Below, piece by piece: positions 40,621 to 48,676 of a stretch of DNA of 64,000 nucleotides (position 1 is its first letter; each line of letters starts with the position of its first letter). The DNA lies in NCBI GenBank assembly GCA_964558445.1, contig CAZLEA010000003.1:1-64000 (forward strand), written 5' to 3'. Under the pieces are notes generated by a model. That model saw only the letters and a program-made list of their open reading frames with translations. It was not told where the DNA came from and did not search any database. This DNA is from CAYXVJ01 sp964558445. GTDB taxonomy: Bacteria > Bacillota > Clostridia > Saccharofermentanales > Fastidiosipilaceae. Both the position numbers and the translations under genes were made by a program.

Positions 40621-41121
40621 ATGTCCATGATCTATCGAACGGCACTTGGCCAAGACAGCCACCGATTCCCCGATAGTAACGAGACTCGCCCCCTTCGCAT
40701 CGCGGGCATCGATATAGCTACGGCCCCCAAGCTTGAGGCCAATAGCGACGGTGATGTGGTATTGCACGCTGTGACGAATGCGATATCGGGTATTACATCC
40801 AAAAACGTGATCGGCGCCAGAGCAGACGTGCTCTGCCAAGCGGGGATTACGGACAGCAGGGCTTACCTGGAACTCGCGCTAGACGACTTCAGGCAGCTCG
40901 CGCACTTCCGTTTCGTCCACCTCTCGATCTCGATCGAGGCGCTTCGACCGAAGCTCAGTCCGCATATCGAGCGGATGCGCAGTTCGCTGGCAGAGCTTCT
41001 CGGTATGGAGCCCGGGTCGATCGGTATTACGGCGACGACGGGTGAGGGGCTCACCGGCCAAGGCAGAGGAGAGGGTATCTCGGTCCTCTGCGTCTTGACC
41101 GTGTCCGAATCATCAATCTAG
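40621..41121 (+). CDS. ispF: Divergent IspF (MEP pathway cyclodiphosphate synthase)-like protein
   Basis: A 166-residue member of the IspF/YgbB family. Family features are GQDSHRF near residue 10 (metal-binding Asp and His), NSDGDVVLHAVTNAIS (third metal His), TDSRAYLE, and the C-terminal TATTGEGL and GRGEGISV. The usual segment G-D-I-G-x-x-F-P-D-T-D is missing; NVIGARADVLCQAG stands in its place, and the Asp of HALTDA is Asn. The enzyme should make 2-C-methyl-D-erythritol 2,4-cyclodiphosphate for isoprenoids; IspD is at 44549, which supports the pathway. It overlaps the end of cysK by 9 nt on opposite strands. Activity of this divergent form is inferred. Confidence 0.82.
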   Translation: MSMIYRTALGQDSHRFPDSNETRPLRIAGIDIATAPKLEANSDGDVVLHAVTNAISGITSKNVIGARADVLCQAGITDSRAYLELALDDFRQLAHFRFVHLSISIEALRPKLSPHIERMRSSLAELLGMEPGSIGITATTGEGLTGQGRGEGISVLCVLTVSESSI

Positions 41122-42048
41122 GTCGTAGAGCGGCATCGAGAGGTAGCGCTCACCCGTATCGGGCAGTAATATGACGATGCGCTTGCCGGCCATACCGGGT
41201 TGCTTCGCCAATATGGTTGCCGCAGCCAGCGCCGCACCACTCGAAATTCCACCCAATATGCCTTCGCTTGTTGCAAGTTCTCTTGCGGCCGCGAAGGCTT
41301 CTTCTGTTGTGACGGCAATCGTTTGGTCCAGAAGCTCCGGACGGAAGATCTCTGGTGTGAAGCCTGGGGCGAGTCCCTGCAGCTTATGCGGTCCCGTATG
41401 ACCCTCGGTGAGCATCGGGGAGTCCTTGGGTTCGACACCGATGACTTGAAGCTTGTCATGTCTTGGTTTGAGCACTTCTGCAACACCGGTCAGCGTACCG
41501 CCCGTACCGTAGCCGCCGACGAAGAAGTCTAGCTTGCCGTCCGTGTCGCGCCAGATCTCTTCAGCCGTCGTGCTGCGATGGATGGCCGGATTGGCCCGGT
41601 TCTCGAATTGCTTGGCCATGATGGCGTTCTCGGTCGAGGAGACAATCTCTTCTGCCTTGGCGATGGCTGCCTTCATCCCTTCGGCGCCGGGTGTCAAGAC
41701 CAGTTTGGCACCGAGTGCTGCCAACAGTTTGCGACGCTCGACTGACATCGTATCCGGCATGGTGAAGATGGTCTTGTAGCCCTTGGCCGCCGCGACATAG
41801 GCGAGGGCTATCCCCGTGTTGCCGCTGGTTGCTTCGACGATGGTGCCACCGGGCTTCAATTCGCCCGAGGCTTCGGCGGCTTCGATCATGGCCATGCCGA
41901 TACGGTCCTTGACGGATGAGAGTGGGTTAAAGGATTCTATCTTGACGATGAGTTCGGCTTCGACCTCATGCTTGGCGGCGTAATTCGAGATGCGGACTAG
42001 TGGCGTGTTACCGACTAGTTCGACGATGTTGTTCTTGATTCTGCTCAT
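41113..42048 (-). CDS. cysK: Cysteine synthase A (O-acetylserine sulfhydrylase)
   Basis: A 311-residue PLP enzyme. The PLP lysine is Lys47 in SSVKDR; ATSGNTG near residue 69 is the substrate loop, FVGGYGTGGTLTG the phosphate-binding loop, and EGILGGISSGAA holds the pyridine-N contact. Length and motifs fit CysK rather than cystathionine beta-synthase or CysM. It forms cysteine from O-acetylserine and sulfide. The stop lies inside the end of the convergent ispF gene. No cysE is adjacent. Confidence 0.96.
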   Translation of the reverse strand: MSRIKNNIVELVGNTPLVRISNYAAKHEVEAELIVKIESFNPLSSVKDRIGMAMIEAAEASGELKPGGTIVEATSGNTGIALAYVAAAKGYKTIFTMPDTMSVERRKLLAALGAKLVLTPGAEGMKAAIAKAEEIVSSTENAIMAKQFENRANPAIHRSTTAEEIWRDTDGKLDFFVGGYGTGGTLTGVAEVLKPRHDKLQVIGVEPKDSPMLTEGHTGPHKLQGLAPGFTPEIFRPELLDQTIAVTTEEAFAAARELATSEGILGGISSGAALAAATILAKQPGMAGKRIVILLPDTGERYLSMPLYDLD

Positions 42049-42265
42049 ACTCTAGTGCCTTTCCTAGTGGAGTTAACTGCGGTTCCAGTTTCGTATTCCG
42101 AATATTGTCACGCTAACTCGACTGTTTGGCAAGAACATGCGGCACGAATTCCTGTGATACAAGTCGGGGCAAGCGGATTCGTAACAAGACACGGGACCTG
42201 TAATGTTAGAATAGTTGCAGTATGATTTGGACCCGGCATCTCGGGTCGAGAAGGGGAAGCAGTAT

Positions 42266-43021
42266 ATGCGTTTAATATCATTCAATGTCAATGGCCTCAG
42301 AGCAATCGTGAAGAAGGACTTTATGGAAGACTTCGCGAAGCTGGATGCCGATATCTTTGCCATCCAAGAGAGTAAGCTGCAAGAAGGTCAGATCGAGATC
42401 GATTTCGAGGGTTACCATCAGTACTGGAATTATGCCGAGAAGAAGGGCTATTCGGGCACCGCCGTGTTTACGAAGCACGAACCACTAGAGGTTCGCTACG
42501 GCATCGGTATCGAGGAGCACGACCAAGAGGGGCGTGTGATCACCTTGAAGTTCCCCGAATTCTATTTCGTTAACGTCTATACGCCCAATTCGCAAGATGG
42601 CCTTCGCCGCTTGCCCTACCGCGAAGTGTGGGAGGATGCCTTCCGTGCTTACCTGGTTGAACTGGATCAAGAATTGCCGGTAATCCTCTGCGGCGACTTG
42701 AACGTGGCGCATCAGGAGATCGATCTGAAGAATCCGGATACGAATCACAAGAGTGCAGGCTTCAGTGACGAAGAGCGAGCGAAGTTCACCTCACTATTGG
42801 AAGCGGGGTTTGTCGACAGTTTCCGCCACTTCTACCCGGAACTTGAGGACCAGTACACGTGGTGGAGCTACAGGACGCGAGCCCGTGCCAGGAATGCAGG
42901 GTGGAGAATCGATTATTTTGTTGTATCTTCGCGGATCGCGGACAAGATGGTTGATGCTAAGATACATGCAGATGTGTTTGGTAGCGATCACTGTCCGGTC
43001 GAGCTCGAGATCAAGTTTTGA
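42266..43021 (+). CDS. xth: Exodeoxyribonuclease III
   Basis: A 251-residue member of the ExoIII/ExoA AP-endonuclease family. MRLISFNVNGLRAIVKK opens the protein, IQESKLQ carries the metal-binding Glu, YTPNSQDGL and GDLNVAHQEIDLKNP the catalytic Tyr and Asp-Asn, and GSDHCPVELEI the terminal Asp-His. It repairs abasic sites and 3' blocks in DNA. ATG 42266 is used since homology starts there, behind AAGGGGAAG about 7 nt upstream. It has an extended -10-like TGTTAGAAT about 60 nt upstream and diverges from cysK. Confidence 0.95.
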   Translation: MRLISFNVNGLRAIVKKDFMEDFAKLDADIFAIQESKLQEGQIEIDFEGYHQYWNYAEKKGYSGTAVFTKHEPLEVRYGIGIEEHDQEGRVITLKFPEFYFVNVYTPNSQDGLRRLPYREVWEDAFRAYLVELDQELPVILCGDLNVAHQEIDLKNPDTNHKSAGFSDEERAKFTSLLEAGFVDSFRHFYPELEDQYTWWSYRTRARARNAGWRIDYFVVSSRIADKMVDAKIHADVFGSDHCPVELEIKF

Positions 43022-43082
43022 GATCCGTTTCAAGTTGATAAGGTCTATTTATAGATTACAGGAAGTAAGGATGTGAAGCCGT

Positions 43083-44534
43083 ATGGCTAAGGTGAAGACC
43101 GCTTATTTTTGTTCCGAGTGCGGGCATGAGAGCAGTGGCTGGCTCGGGAAGTGCCCGTCTTGCGGTGCCTGGAATACCTTCGTTGAAGAGCGCAAACCGA
43201 CGACGGCCAAGGGCGGGGCGAAGGCTGCCGGTGCGAGCCGAGGCTGGCTTGGCGACTTGCTCGAACAGGGTACGGAGAATTTGGATCGAACGCGTCGCCA
43301 AGGCGGCGCCGTAGCCATGTCCCTGGAGGACGTCTCCACCTCTGAGCAAGAGCGTGTGGGCTCCGGCCTGGGCGAACTTGATCGCGTACTCGGTGGCGGA
43401 TTTGTCCCGGGTTCACTCGTTTTGGTCGGTGGTGACCCCGGCATCGGTAAGTCGACGCTGCTGCTACAGGTGGCGGCCCGTTCGTCTTTTCGTTCGCCCG
43501 TGCTCTATGTCAACGGAGAAGAGTCGGCTCAACAGGTGAAGCTGCGCGCCGACCGTCTTGAGCTCGGTGCTACCGGTTTGAAGCTGTTACCCGAGATCGT
43601 CTTCGAGCGAATCGCCGAGACGATTGTGAAGCTTAAGCCTAACCTCTGCATCGTAGATTCGATACAGACCATCTATTCGGAGGAGCTTAGCGCGGCTCCG
43701 GGCACGGTAAGCCAGGTTCGTGATGTAACGGCCGGGCTCCTGCGTCTCGCGAAGGCACTGAACTGTACCATTGTCTTGGTCGGTCATGTGACGAAGGACG
43801 GCCAGCTAGCCGGTCCCCGTGTGCTCGAACATATGGTGGATACAGTGCTCTACTTCGAGGGTGAGGGCGGGAATAACCTGCGTGCGCTTCGAGCCGTCAA
43901 GAATCGTTTCGGTGCCACAAACGAACTTGGTATCTTCGATATGACCGAGCAGGGCTTGGTGCCCGTATCGAATCCATCGGTGGCGCTCCTCGAGGGGCGG
44001 CCGCGCGGTGTTGCGGGTTCTGCTCTGGCCTGTGTCATGGAGGGCAGTCGGCCGCTGTTTGTCGAGATTCAGGCGCTCTTGAACTCGGCAGCATATGCGT
44101 CGCCGCAGCGCCAGGCTCAGGGGCTCGATCGGACACGATTGAATATGCTGATGGCCGTACTCGAGAATCGATTGAATCTGGGGCTTGGCAACATGGATGC
44201 GTTTATCAACGTCGTGGGTGGGCTCCGACTGAGCGATACCGCAAGCGATTTGGCTCTGTGCGTGGCTGCTGCCTCAAGCTTTCGCAATCTGCCGATACGA
44301 GACAACTGTATTCTGATGGGTGAAGTGGGCCTGACAGGTGAGCTTCGCATGATCTCCGATGCACTTCGAAGAGTTGAGGAGGCGGGGCGTCTTGGTATCG
44401 AGACCTGTGTGCTGCCCACCGTGAATCGCAAGGGAATTGAGAAACAAGCCGCCAAGCGCAAGCGTGATCACTGGCCGGACATCGTCTATGTCGATACGAT
44501 TGCCGAGGCGCTCGACATCAGTTTCGGGCGATAG
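43083..44534 (+). CDS. radA: DNA repair protein RadA
   Basis: A 483-residue protein. A C4 zinc finger uses Cys10, Cys13, Cys24 and Cys27. The RecA-like ATPase core has Walker A GGDPGIGKST at about residues 116-125, the RadA signature VKNRFG near 280, and a C-terminal Lon-type protease-like domain (inactive as a peptidase in the family). RadA promotes branch migration and extension in recombination. It is followed by ispD after 14 nt, an order seen in many Bacillota. The usual companion disA is absent and carD lies elsewhere. Confidence 0.97.
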   Translation: MAKVKTAYFCSECGHESSGWLGKCPSCGAWNTFVEERKPTTAKGGAKAAGASRGWLGDLLEQGTENLDRTRRQGGAVAMSLEDVSTSEQERVGSGLGELDRVLGGGFVPGSLVLVGGDPGIGKSTLLLQVAARSSFRSPVLYVNGEESAQQVKLRADRLELGATGLKLLPEIVFERIAETIVKLKPNLCIVDSIQTIYSEELSAAPGTVSQVRDVTAGLLRLAKALNCTIVLVGHVTKDGQLAGPRVLEHMVDTVLYFEGEGGNNLRALRAVKNRFGATNELGIFDMTEQGLVPVSNPSVALLEGRPRGVAGSALACVMEGSRPLFVEIQALLNSAAYASPQRQAQGLDRTRLNMLMAVLENRLNLGLGNMDAFINVVGGLRLSDTASDLALCVAAASSFRNLPIRDNCILMGEVGLTGELRMISDALRRVEEAGRLGIETCVLPTVNRKGIEKQAAKRKRDHWPDIVYVDTIAEALDISFGR

Positions 44535-44548
44535 GGAGGAAGCTACCT

Positions 44549-45274
44549 ATGAACGATTCGTGTTATACCTCGGTGTATGCGGTCATACCGGCTGCGGGAT
44601 CGGGTACTCGGATGGGCACGGAGACGAATAAACAATTGCTTCCGGTAGCCGGCGTGCCGGTCTTGGTTCGCACGCTCCTTGCGTTCGACAGACACGAGGC
44701 GATCGAGGGCATCGTCGTGGTCGCAAGAGAAGAAGAGTGCGATTTGTTTCGTGAGATCATAACGCCTTACGGCCTGACTACACCAATCTCGATCGTGCCG
44801 GGCGGAGCGAATCGCCAAGCTTCGGTACGCCTCGGTCTGGAGTATCTGGCTACCAAGGCAGATGAGACATCGCTTGTCTTGGTTCATGACGGTGCGCGCT
44901 GCTTCGTTGATCAAGACATCTTGGATCGTTGCCTCGAGGGACTGCGGGCTCATATGGCTATAACAGCAGCTGTGCCGGTCATCGATACGCTGGCGCTTGC
45001 AGAGCCTCAGACGGAGGGTGGCGAACAAACTGTTACACTACAAGCGGTACCCGATCGATCGCGCTATTGGCAGATCCAAACACCGCAGGGATTCAGGCTC
45101 GGGCAGATTCTCGCTTGGCACTCAGAAGCCGAGGCAAACGGCCTTGATTATACAGACGATAGCTCACTTGCGAAGGCTTCGGGAGAGGCGGTTGGCATTG
45201 TTATGGGCTCATACCGGAACATCAAGATAACGACCGCTACGGATCTGTTATTGGCCCAAGCATTTTTGGCCTAA
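44549..45274 (+). CDS. ispD: 2-C-methyl-D-erythritol 4-phosphate cytidylyltransferase
   Basis: A 241-residue nucleotidyltransferase. AVIPAAGSGTRMGTETNKQ near residue 12 binds CTP, VHDGARCFV near residue 110 is the conserved metal-binding loop, and TPQGFRLGQI and DYTDDSSLA follow in the order of IspD. It makes CDP-methylerythritol in the MEP isoprenoid pathway; the divergent IspF at 40621 acts two steps later. GGAGG precedes the ATG. Cotranscribed with radA. Confidence 0.95.
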   Translation: MNDSCYTSVYAVIPAAGSGTRMGTETNKQLLPVAGVPVLVRTLLAFDRHEAIEGIVVVAREEECDLFREIITPYGLTTPISIVPGGANRQASVRLGLEYLATKADETSLVLVHDGARCFVDQDILDRCLEGLRAHMAITAAVPVIDTLALAEPQTEGGEQTVTLQAVPDRSRYWQIQTPQGFRLGQILAWHSEAEANGLDYTDDSSLAKASGEAVGIVMGSYRNIKITTATDLLLAQAFLA

Positions 45275-45338
45275 ATATGGTACGTTATCCAAGGAACAAA
45301 CCGGCTTGTTTGAATGTATTTACTTAGAGGAGTTGAAG

Positions 45339-46532
45339 ATGAAACAGTACAAGGTAGGCATCATTGGCCTGGGGGCACGCGGTACGGATCTGACGAAGCA
45401 TATCGTCATGCCCAGAGACTATGTAACGGTCACGGCGATTTGTGACATCTATCAAGATCGTATCGATCACATAGCAGATCATATCGTAGCCGAGGGCGGC
45501 GAGCGCCCGTTCGAGACTACTAACTGGGAAGAACTGATCGATCGGGGCGAGATCGATTTACTCTTCGTGTTTACCGCGTGGGAGAATCATATCCCTGCGG
45601 CGATTCGTTCGATGCGAGCCGGCATACCAGTTGCGGTCGAGGTCGGCGGTGCATATTCGATCCATCAGCTCTGGCAATTGGTCGACACCTATGAGGAGAC
45701 GAAGACACCGATCATGTTGCTGGAGAACTGCTGTTATGGTCAGAGTGAGATGATGCTCCTCAATATGATCGATCAAGGCGTGTTCGGCGAGATCATCCAC
45801 TGCGAAGGCGGTTACTTGCATGATCTTCGCGACGAGGTGGCAAACGGTGTGGAGAATCGCCACTACCGTCTCCGCAACTACTTGAAGCGTAACAGCGAGA
45901 ACTACCCGACCCACGAGCTAGGACCGATTGCTCAGATGCTCGGCATCAATCGCGGGAATCGCATGCAGAGCTTGGTCTCGAACTCCTCTCGCGCATCCGG
46001 TTTGAACGCTTACATCGATAAGAAGAAGAGTGAGGATCGAAACCTGGCCGCTGCCCGCTTCAGCCAAGGCGACGTGGTCACGACGCTCATCACTTGTGCC
46101 AACGGCGAAACGATCAACCTGAAGCTCGACACAACCTTGCCCCGTTACTATTCGCGCGGCCTCCAGGTTCAAGGGACGAAGGCTATGTTCAATGAAGAGA
46201 ACAACTCGATCTTCATCGATGGCGAGCACGATACGGAGCACTTTTGCTGGCACAAGCACTGGGGTAACGCAAACGACTATCGCGAGCAGTACGAGTCTGA
46301 GACGTGGAAGCGCTTCCTGGACGACGGGGTTCGCGGCGGTCATGGGGGCATGGACTGGCTGGTCTTCGATGCCTTCTTCGAAGCGATCGATAACGGCACG
46401 CTTATGCCGATCGATGTCTACGATATGGCGAGTTGGATGGCGATCACGCCTCTGTCCGAGGAGTCGCTTGCAACCGGTCAACGAGTGTCGATTCCGGACT
46501 TCACGAACGGCATGTGGTTACTGCGCTCATGA
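45339..46532 (+). CDS. Gfo/Idh/MocA family protein, GH109-like
   Basis: A 397-residue protein. The N-terminal Rossmann fold (VGIIGLGARGTDLTKHIV, about 5-22) would bind NAD. ENHIPAAIRSMRAGIPVAVE contains the family's Lys/Val-type loop, NYPTHELGPIAQMLGINRGN near residue 200 and RGGHGGMDWLVFDAF near 340 match the pattern of GH109 glycosidases, in which tightly bound NAD supports hydrolysis by transient oxidation. It is either such a glycosidase or a sugar oxidoreductase; there is no signal peptide. It overlaps rsmE by 4 nt (ATGA), which is an unexpected neighbour, so it is inserted in a housekeeping operon. Confidence 0.8.
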   Translation: MKQYKVGIIGLGARGTDLTKHIVMPRDYVTVTAICDIYQDRIDHIADHIVAEGGERPFETTNWEELIDRGEIDLLFVFTAWENHIPAAIRSMRAGIPVAVEVGGAYSIHQLWQLVDTYEETKTPIMLLENCCYGQSEMMLLNMIDQGVFGEIIHCEGGYLHDLRDEVANGVENRHYRLRNYLKRNSENYPTHELGPIAQMLGINRGNRMQSLVSNSSRASGLNAYIDKKKSEDRNLAAARFSQGDVVTTLITCANGETINLKLDTTLPRYYSRGLQVQGTKAMFNEENNSIFIDGEHDTEHFCWHKHWGNANDYREQYESETWKRFLDDGVRGGHGGMDWLVFDAFFEAIDNGTLMPIDVYDMASWMAITPLSEESLATGQRVSIPDFTNGMWLLRS

Positions 46533-47302
46533 GTAGGCACAGGTTTTTTGGCAATCAGGAGATTGATCCGAACGCGCTAGATGCGTGTTTGGCCAAGGAG
46601 GACTTGCACCATGCGGTGCGGGTCCTTCGCCTGCAAGCCGGTGAGGAAGTGGACCTCGTGGATACAGCTTCGCGTACGTATCGTCTTCGCCTGACCACCG
46701 TCAGTCAAGACGAGGTGTCGGGTTTGATTATCGCCCGCGAGACAGAAGCGATGCAGAATGGTCCGAAACTGGTCTTGTTGCAGGGTCTGCCGCGCGGCAG
46801 CAAGGTCGACGAGATTATCCAGAAGTCCGTTGAACTCGGCTTGTCTGCCTTCTATCCACTGCTCACGAAACAGAGTCAAATTCGCCTGGACGAAGCCTCG
46901 GCTAAGAAGAAGCTTGTGCGCTGGGAGAAGATTGCAGAGATGGCGGCAAGTCAGTCGAAGGCGGATACGATCGCGTCGATACACCTGCCTCAGACGCTGC
47001 CACGAGCCATCGAAGCATTGGCGGCAAGCGATCTGGCCGACGGTCTTCGCGTCTTGAACCTCATCGCTTGGGAGGCTGAGGAGAAGCTCCTGTTGTCAGA
47101 AGCTCTGGCACCCCTGGAGCTTCCAGAGTATGACGAGATTCGTTTCCTTGTCGGGCCGGAGGGCGGCTTCTCTCCAGACGAGGTCGACTTCGCAGTTGCC
47201 AACGGTTATCGAAGCGTTAGCCTGGGGCGACAGATTCTGCGAACGGAGACAGCAGGACCGACGATACTGGCTGTCTTGGGTTTCGCCTTGGGTCGGATTT
47301 GA
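46529..47302 (+). CDS. rsmE: 16S rRNA (uracil-1498-N3)-methyltransferase
   Basis: A 257-residue SPOUT-class enzyme. The N-terminal PUA-like domain (about 1-70) binds RNA. The SPOUT knot holds VLLQGLPRGSKVDEIIQKSVELG, QSKADTIASIHLP and the SAM-binding loops LVGPEGGFSPDE and SLGRQILRTETA, which identify RsmE. It methylates U1498 of 16S rRNA. ATG 46529 overlaps the previous stop as ATGA, and translation is coupled. A -10-like TATAAT (47305-47310) follows the stop and may serve hisS. Confidence 0.95.
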   Translation: MSRHRFFGNQEIDPNALDACLAKEDLHHAVRVLRLQAGEEVDLVDTASRTYRLRLTTVSQDEVSGLIIARETEAMQNGPKLVLLQGLPRGSKVDEIIQKSVELGLSAFYPLLTKQSQIRLDEASAKKKLVRWEKIAEMAASQSKADTIASIHLPQTLPRAIEALAASDLADGLRVLNLIAWEAEEKLLLSEALAPLELPEYDEIRFLVGPEGGFSPDEVDFAVANGYRSVSLGRQILRTETAGPTILAVLGFALGRI

Positions 47303-47404
47303 TATATAATGGATTGCTAGCTACGGCGTATACACAGATGCAACCGTGTTTATGCCGTTGTGCAGTGGATTGAACCGTATGCGGTTTAGAACGGAGTTAG
47401 GGCG

Positions 47405-48673
47405 ATGAGAGTGAATGCAGCCAAGGGTACGAGAGATATTTTGCCGGAGGAGACAGCCATATGGCAGGAAGTGGAACGCTTGTTTCAAGAAACGTGCGAG
47501 CTCTTCCAATATGGTGAGCTTCGTCTGCCGACCTTCGAGCATACCGAGATCTTCGCCAGAGGCGTGGGGGATACGACCGACATCGTACAAAAGGAGATGT
47601 ACACCTTCGATGACAAGGCGGGTCGCAGTCTGACACTACGACCGGAGGGTACGGCCGGTGCGGTTCGTGCGTTTATCGAGAACGGTATGGGCTCCAGGCC
47701 GTTTCCGGTGAAGCTCTATTATATGCTCAACTTGTTTCGTTATGAGAACGTGCAGAAGGGCCGATACAGAGAGTTCCATCAATTGGGTCTCGAAGCCTTC
47801 GGTTCTGCAGCCCCCGAGCTTGATGCGGAGATCATAGCCCTCTTGCATCAGTTCTTCTCACGTCTGGGCTTGTTGCATACCAGTCTAAGAATCAACAGCC
47901 TTGGCTCGCCTGCGGGCAGAGCGAAGTATACGGAAGCGCTCAAGGAGTACTATAGACCGCATTTGCCCGGTCTGTGCAGTGATTGTCGCAATCGATTCGA
48001 GGCGAATCCGCTTCGTCTTCTGGATTGTAAGGTAGAGCACGATCAATTGATCGCCGAGGGTGCACCCTTGATGCTCGATCACCTGGAGGACCCGGATCGC
48101 GAGCACTTCGACCGCGTGTGCGAGCTGCTCGGCAACTGGGGCATCGACTATACGATCGATAAGCGTATTGTCCGTGGCTTGGATTATTATTCCAGGACGG
48201 TCTTCGAATTCGTTTCGGATAACGTCGGTACGCAGGGTACCATCTGCGGCGGTGGGCGCTATGACGGCCTCGTTGAGGCACTCGGCGGTGCTTCGGTGCC
48301 GGCGTGCGGTTTCGCACTTGGACAAGAGCGATTGCTGCTTGAGATGCAAGCGCAGGGAATTACGCTGCGGGCGGATCGTAAGCCGTCGGTCTACGTCGCT
48401 TCTCTGGATGATGAGGCGCGAAGTTTCGCGTCGAATCTCGTGATGAAGCTTCGCAGGCGAGGTGTTGCTGCCGCGTTCGATGTGGTCGGTCGCAGCCTCA
48501 AGGCACAGATGAAGTATGCCGGCAAGTCCGATTTCGACTACAGCCTGGTGCTTGGATCCGATGAGATCGGTGCGGGTAGAGGACGACTAAGACGCTTATC
48601 CGACGGTAGTGAACATGAGATAGATTTACAAGATTTGGCTACGATTGAATCGCTGATTGCGAAGGGAGAATAG
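47405..48673 (+). CDS. hisS: Histidyl-tRNA synthetase
   Basis: A 422-residue class II synthetase. AAKGTRDILPEE opens the protein, LTLRPEGTAGAVRAF is motif 2 lead-in, YMLNLFRYENVQKGRYREFHQ contains motif 2 Arg, LDYYSRTVFEF is the second His-specific motif, and ACGFALGQERLLL is motif 3. The C-terminal 90 residues form the anticodon-binding domain. The leader is only about 100 nt and no T-box is apparent. It is followed by aspS after 3 nt, the common hisS-aspS order of Bacillota. Confidence 0.97.
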   Translation: MRVNAAKGTRDILPEETAIWQEVERLFQETCELFQYGELRLPTFEHTEIFARGVGDTTDIVQKEMYTFDDKAGRSLTLRPEGTAGAVRAFIENGMGSRPFPVKLYYMLNLFRYENVQKGRYREFHQLGLEAFGSAAPELDAEIIALLHQFFSRLGLLHTSLRINSLGSPAGRAKYTEALKEYYRPHLPGLCSDCRNRFEANPLRLLDCKVEHDQLIAEGAPLMLDHLEDPDREHFDRVCELLGNWGIDYTIDKRIVRGLDYYSRTVFEFVSDNVGTQGTICGGGRYDGLVEALGGASVPACGFALGQERLLLEMQAQGITLRADRKPSVYVASLDDEARSFASNLVMKLRRRGVAAAFDVVGRSLKAQMKYAGKSDFDYSLVLGSDEIGAGRGRLRRLSDGSEHEIDLQDLATIESLIAKGE

Positions 48674-48676
48674 AAC

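Noticed and set aside
47303..47404. Possible T-box leader before hisS
   Set aside because: The space is about 100 nt, too short, and no T-box consensus or specifier hairpin is seen.
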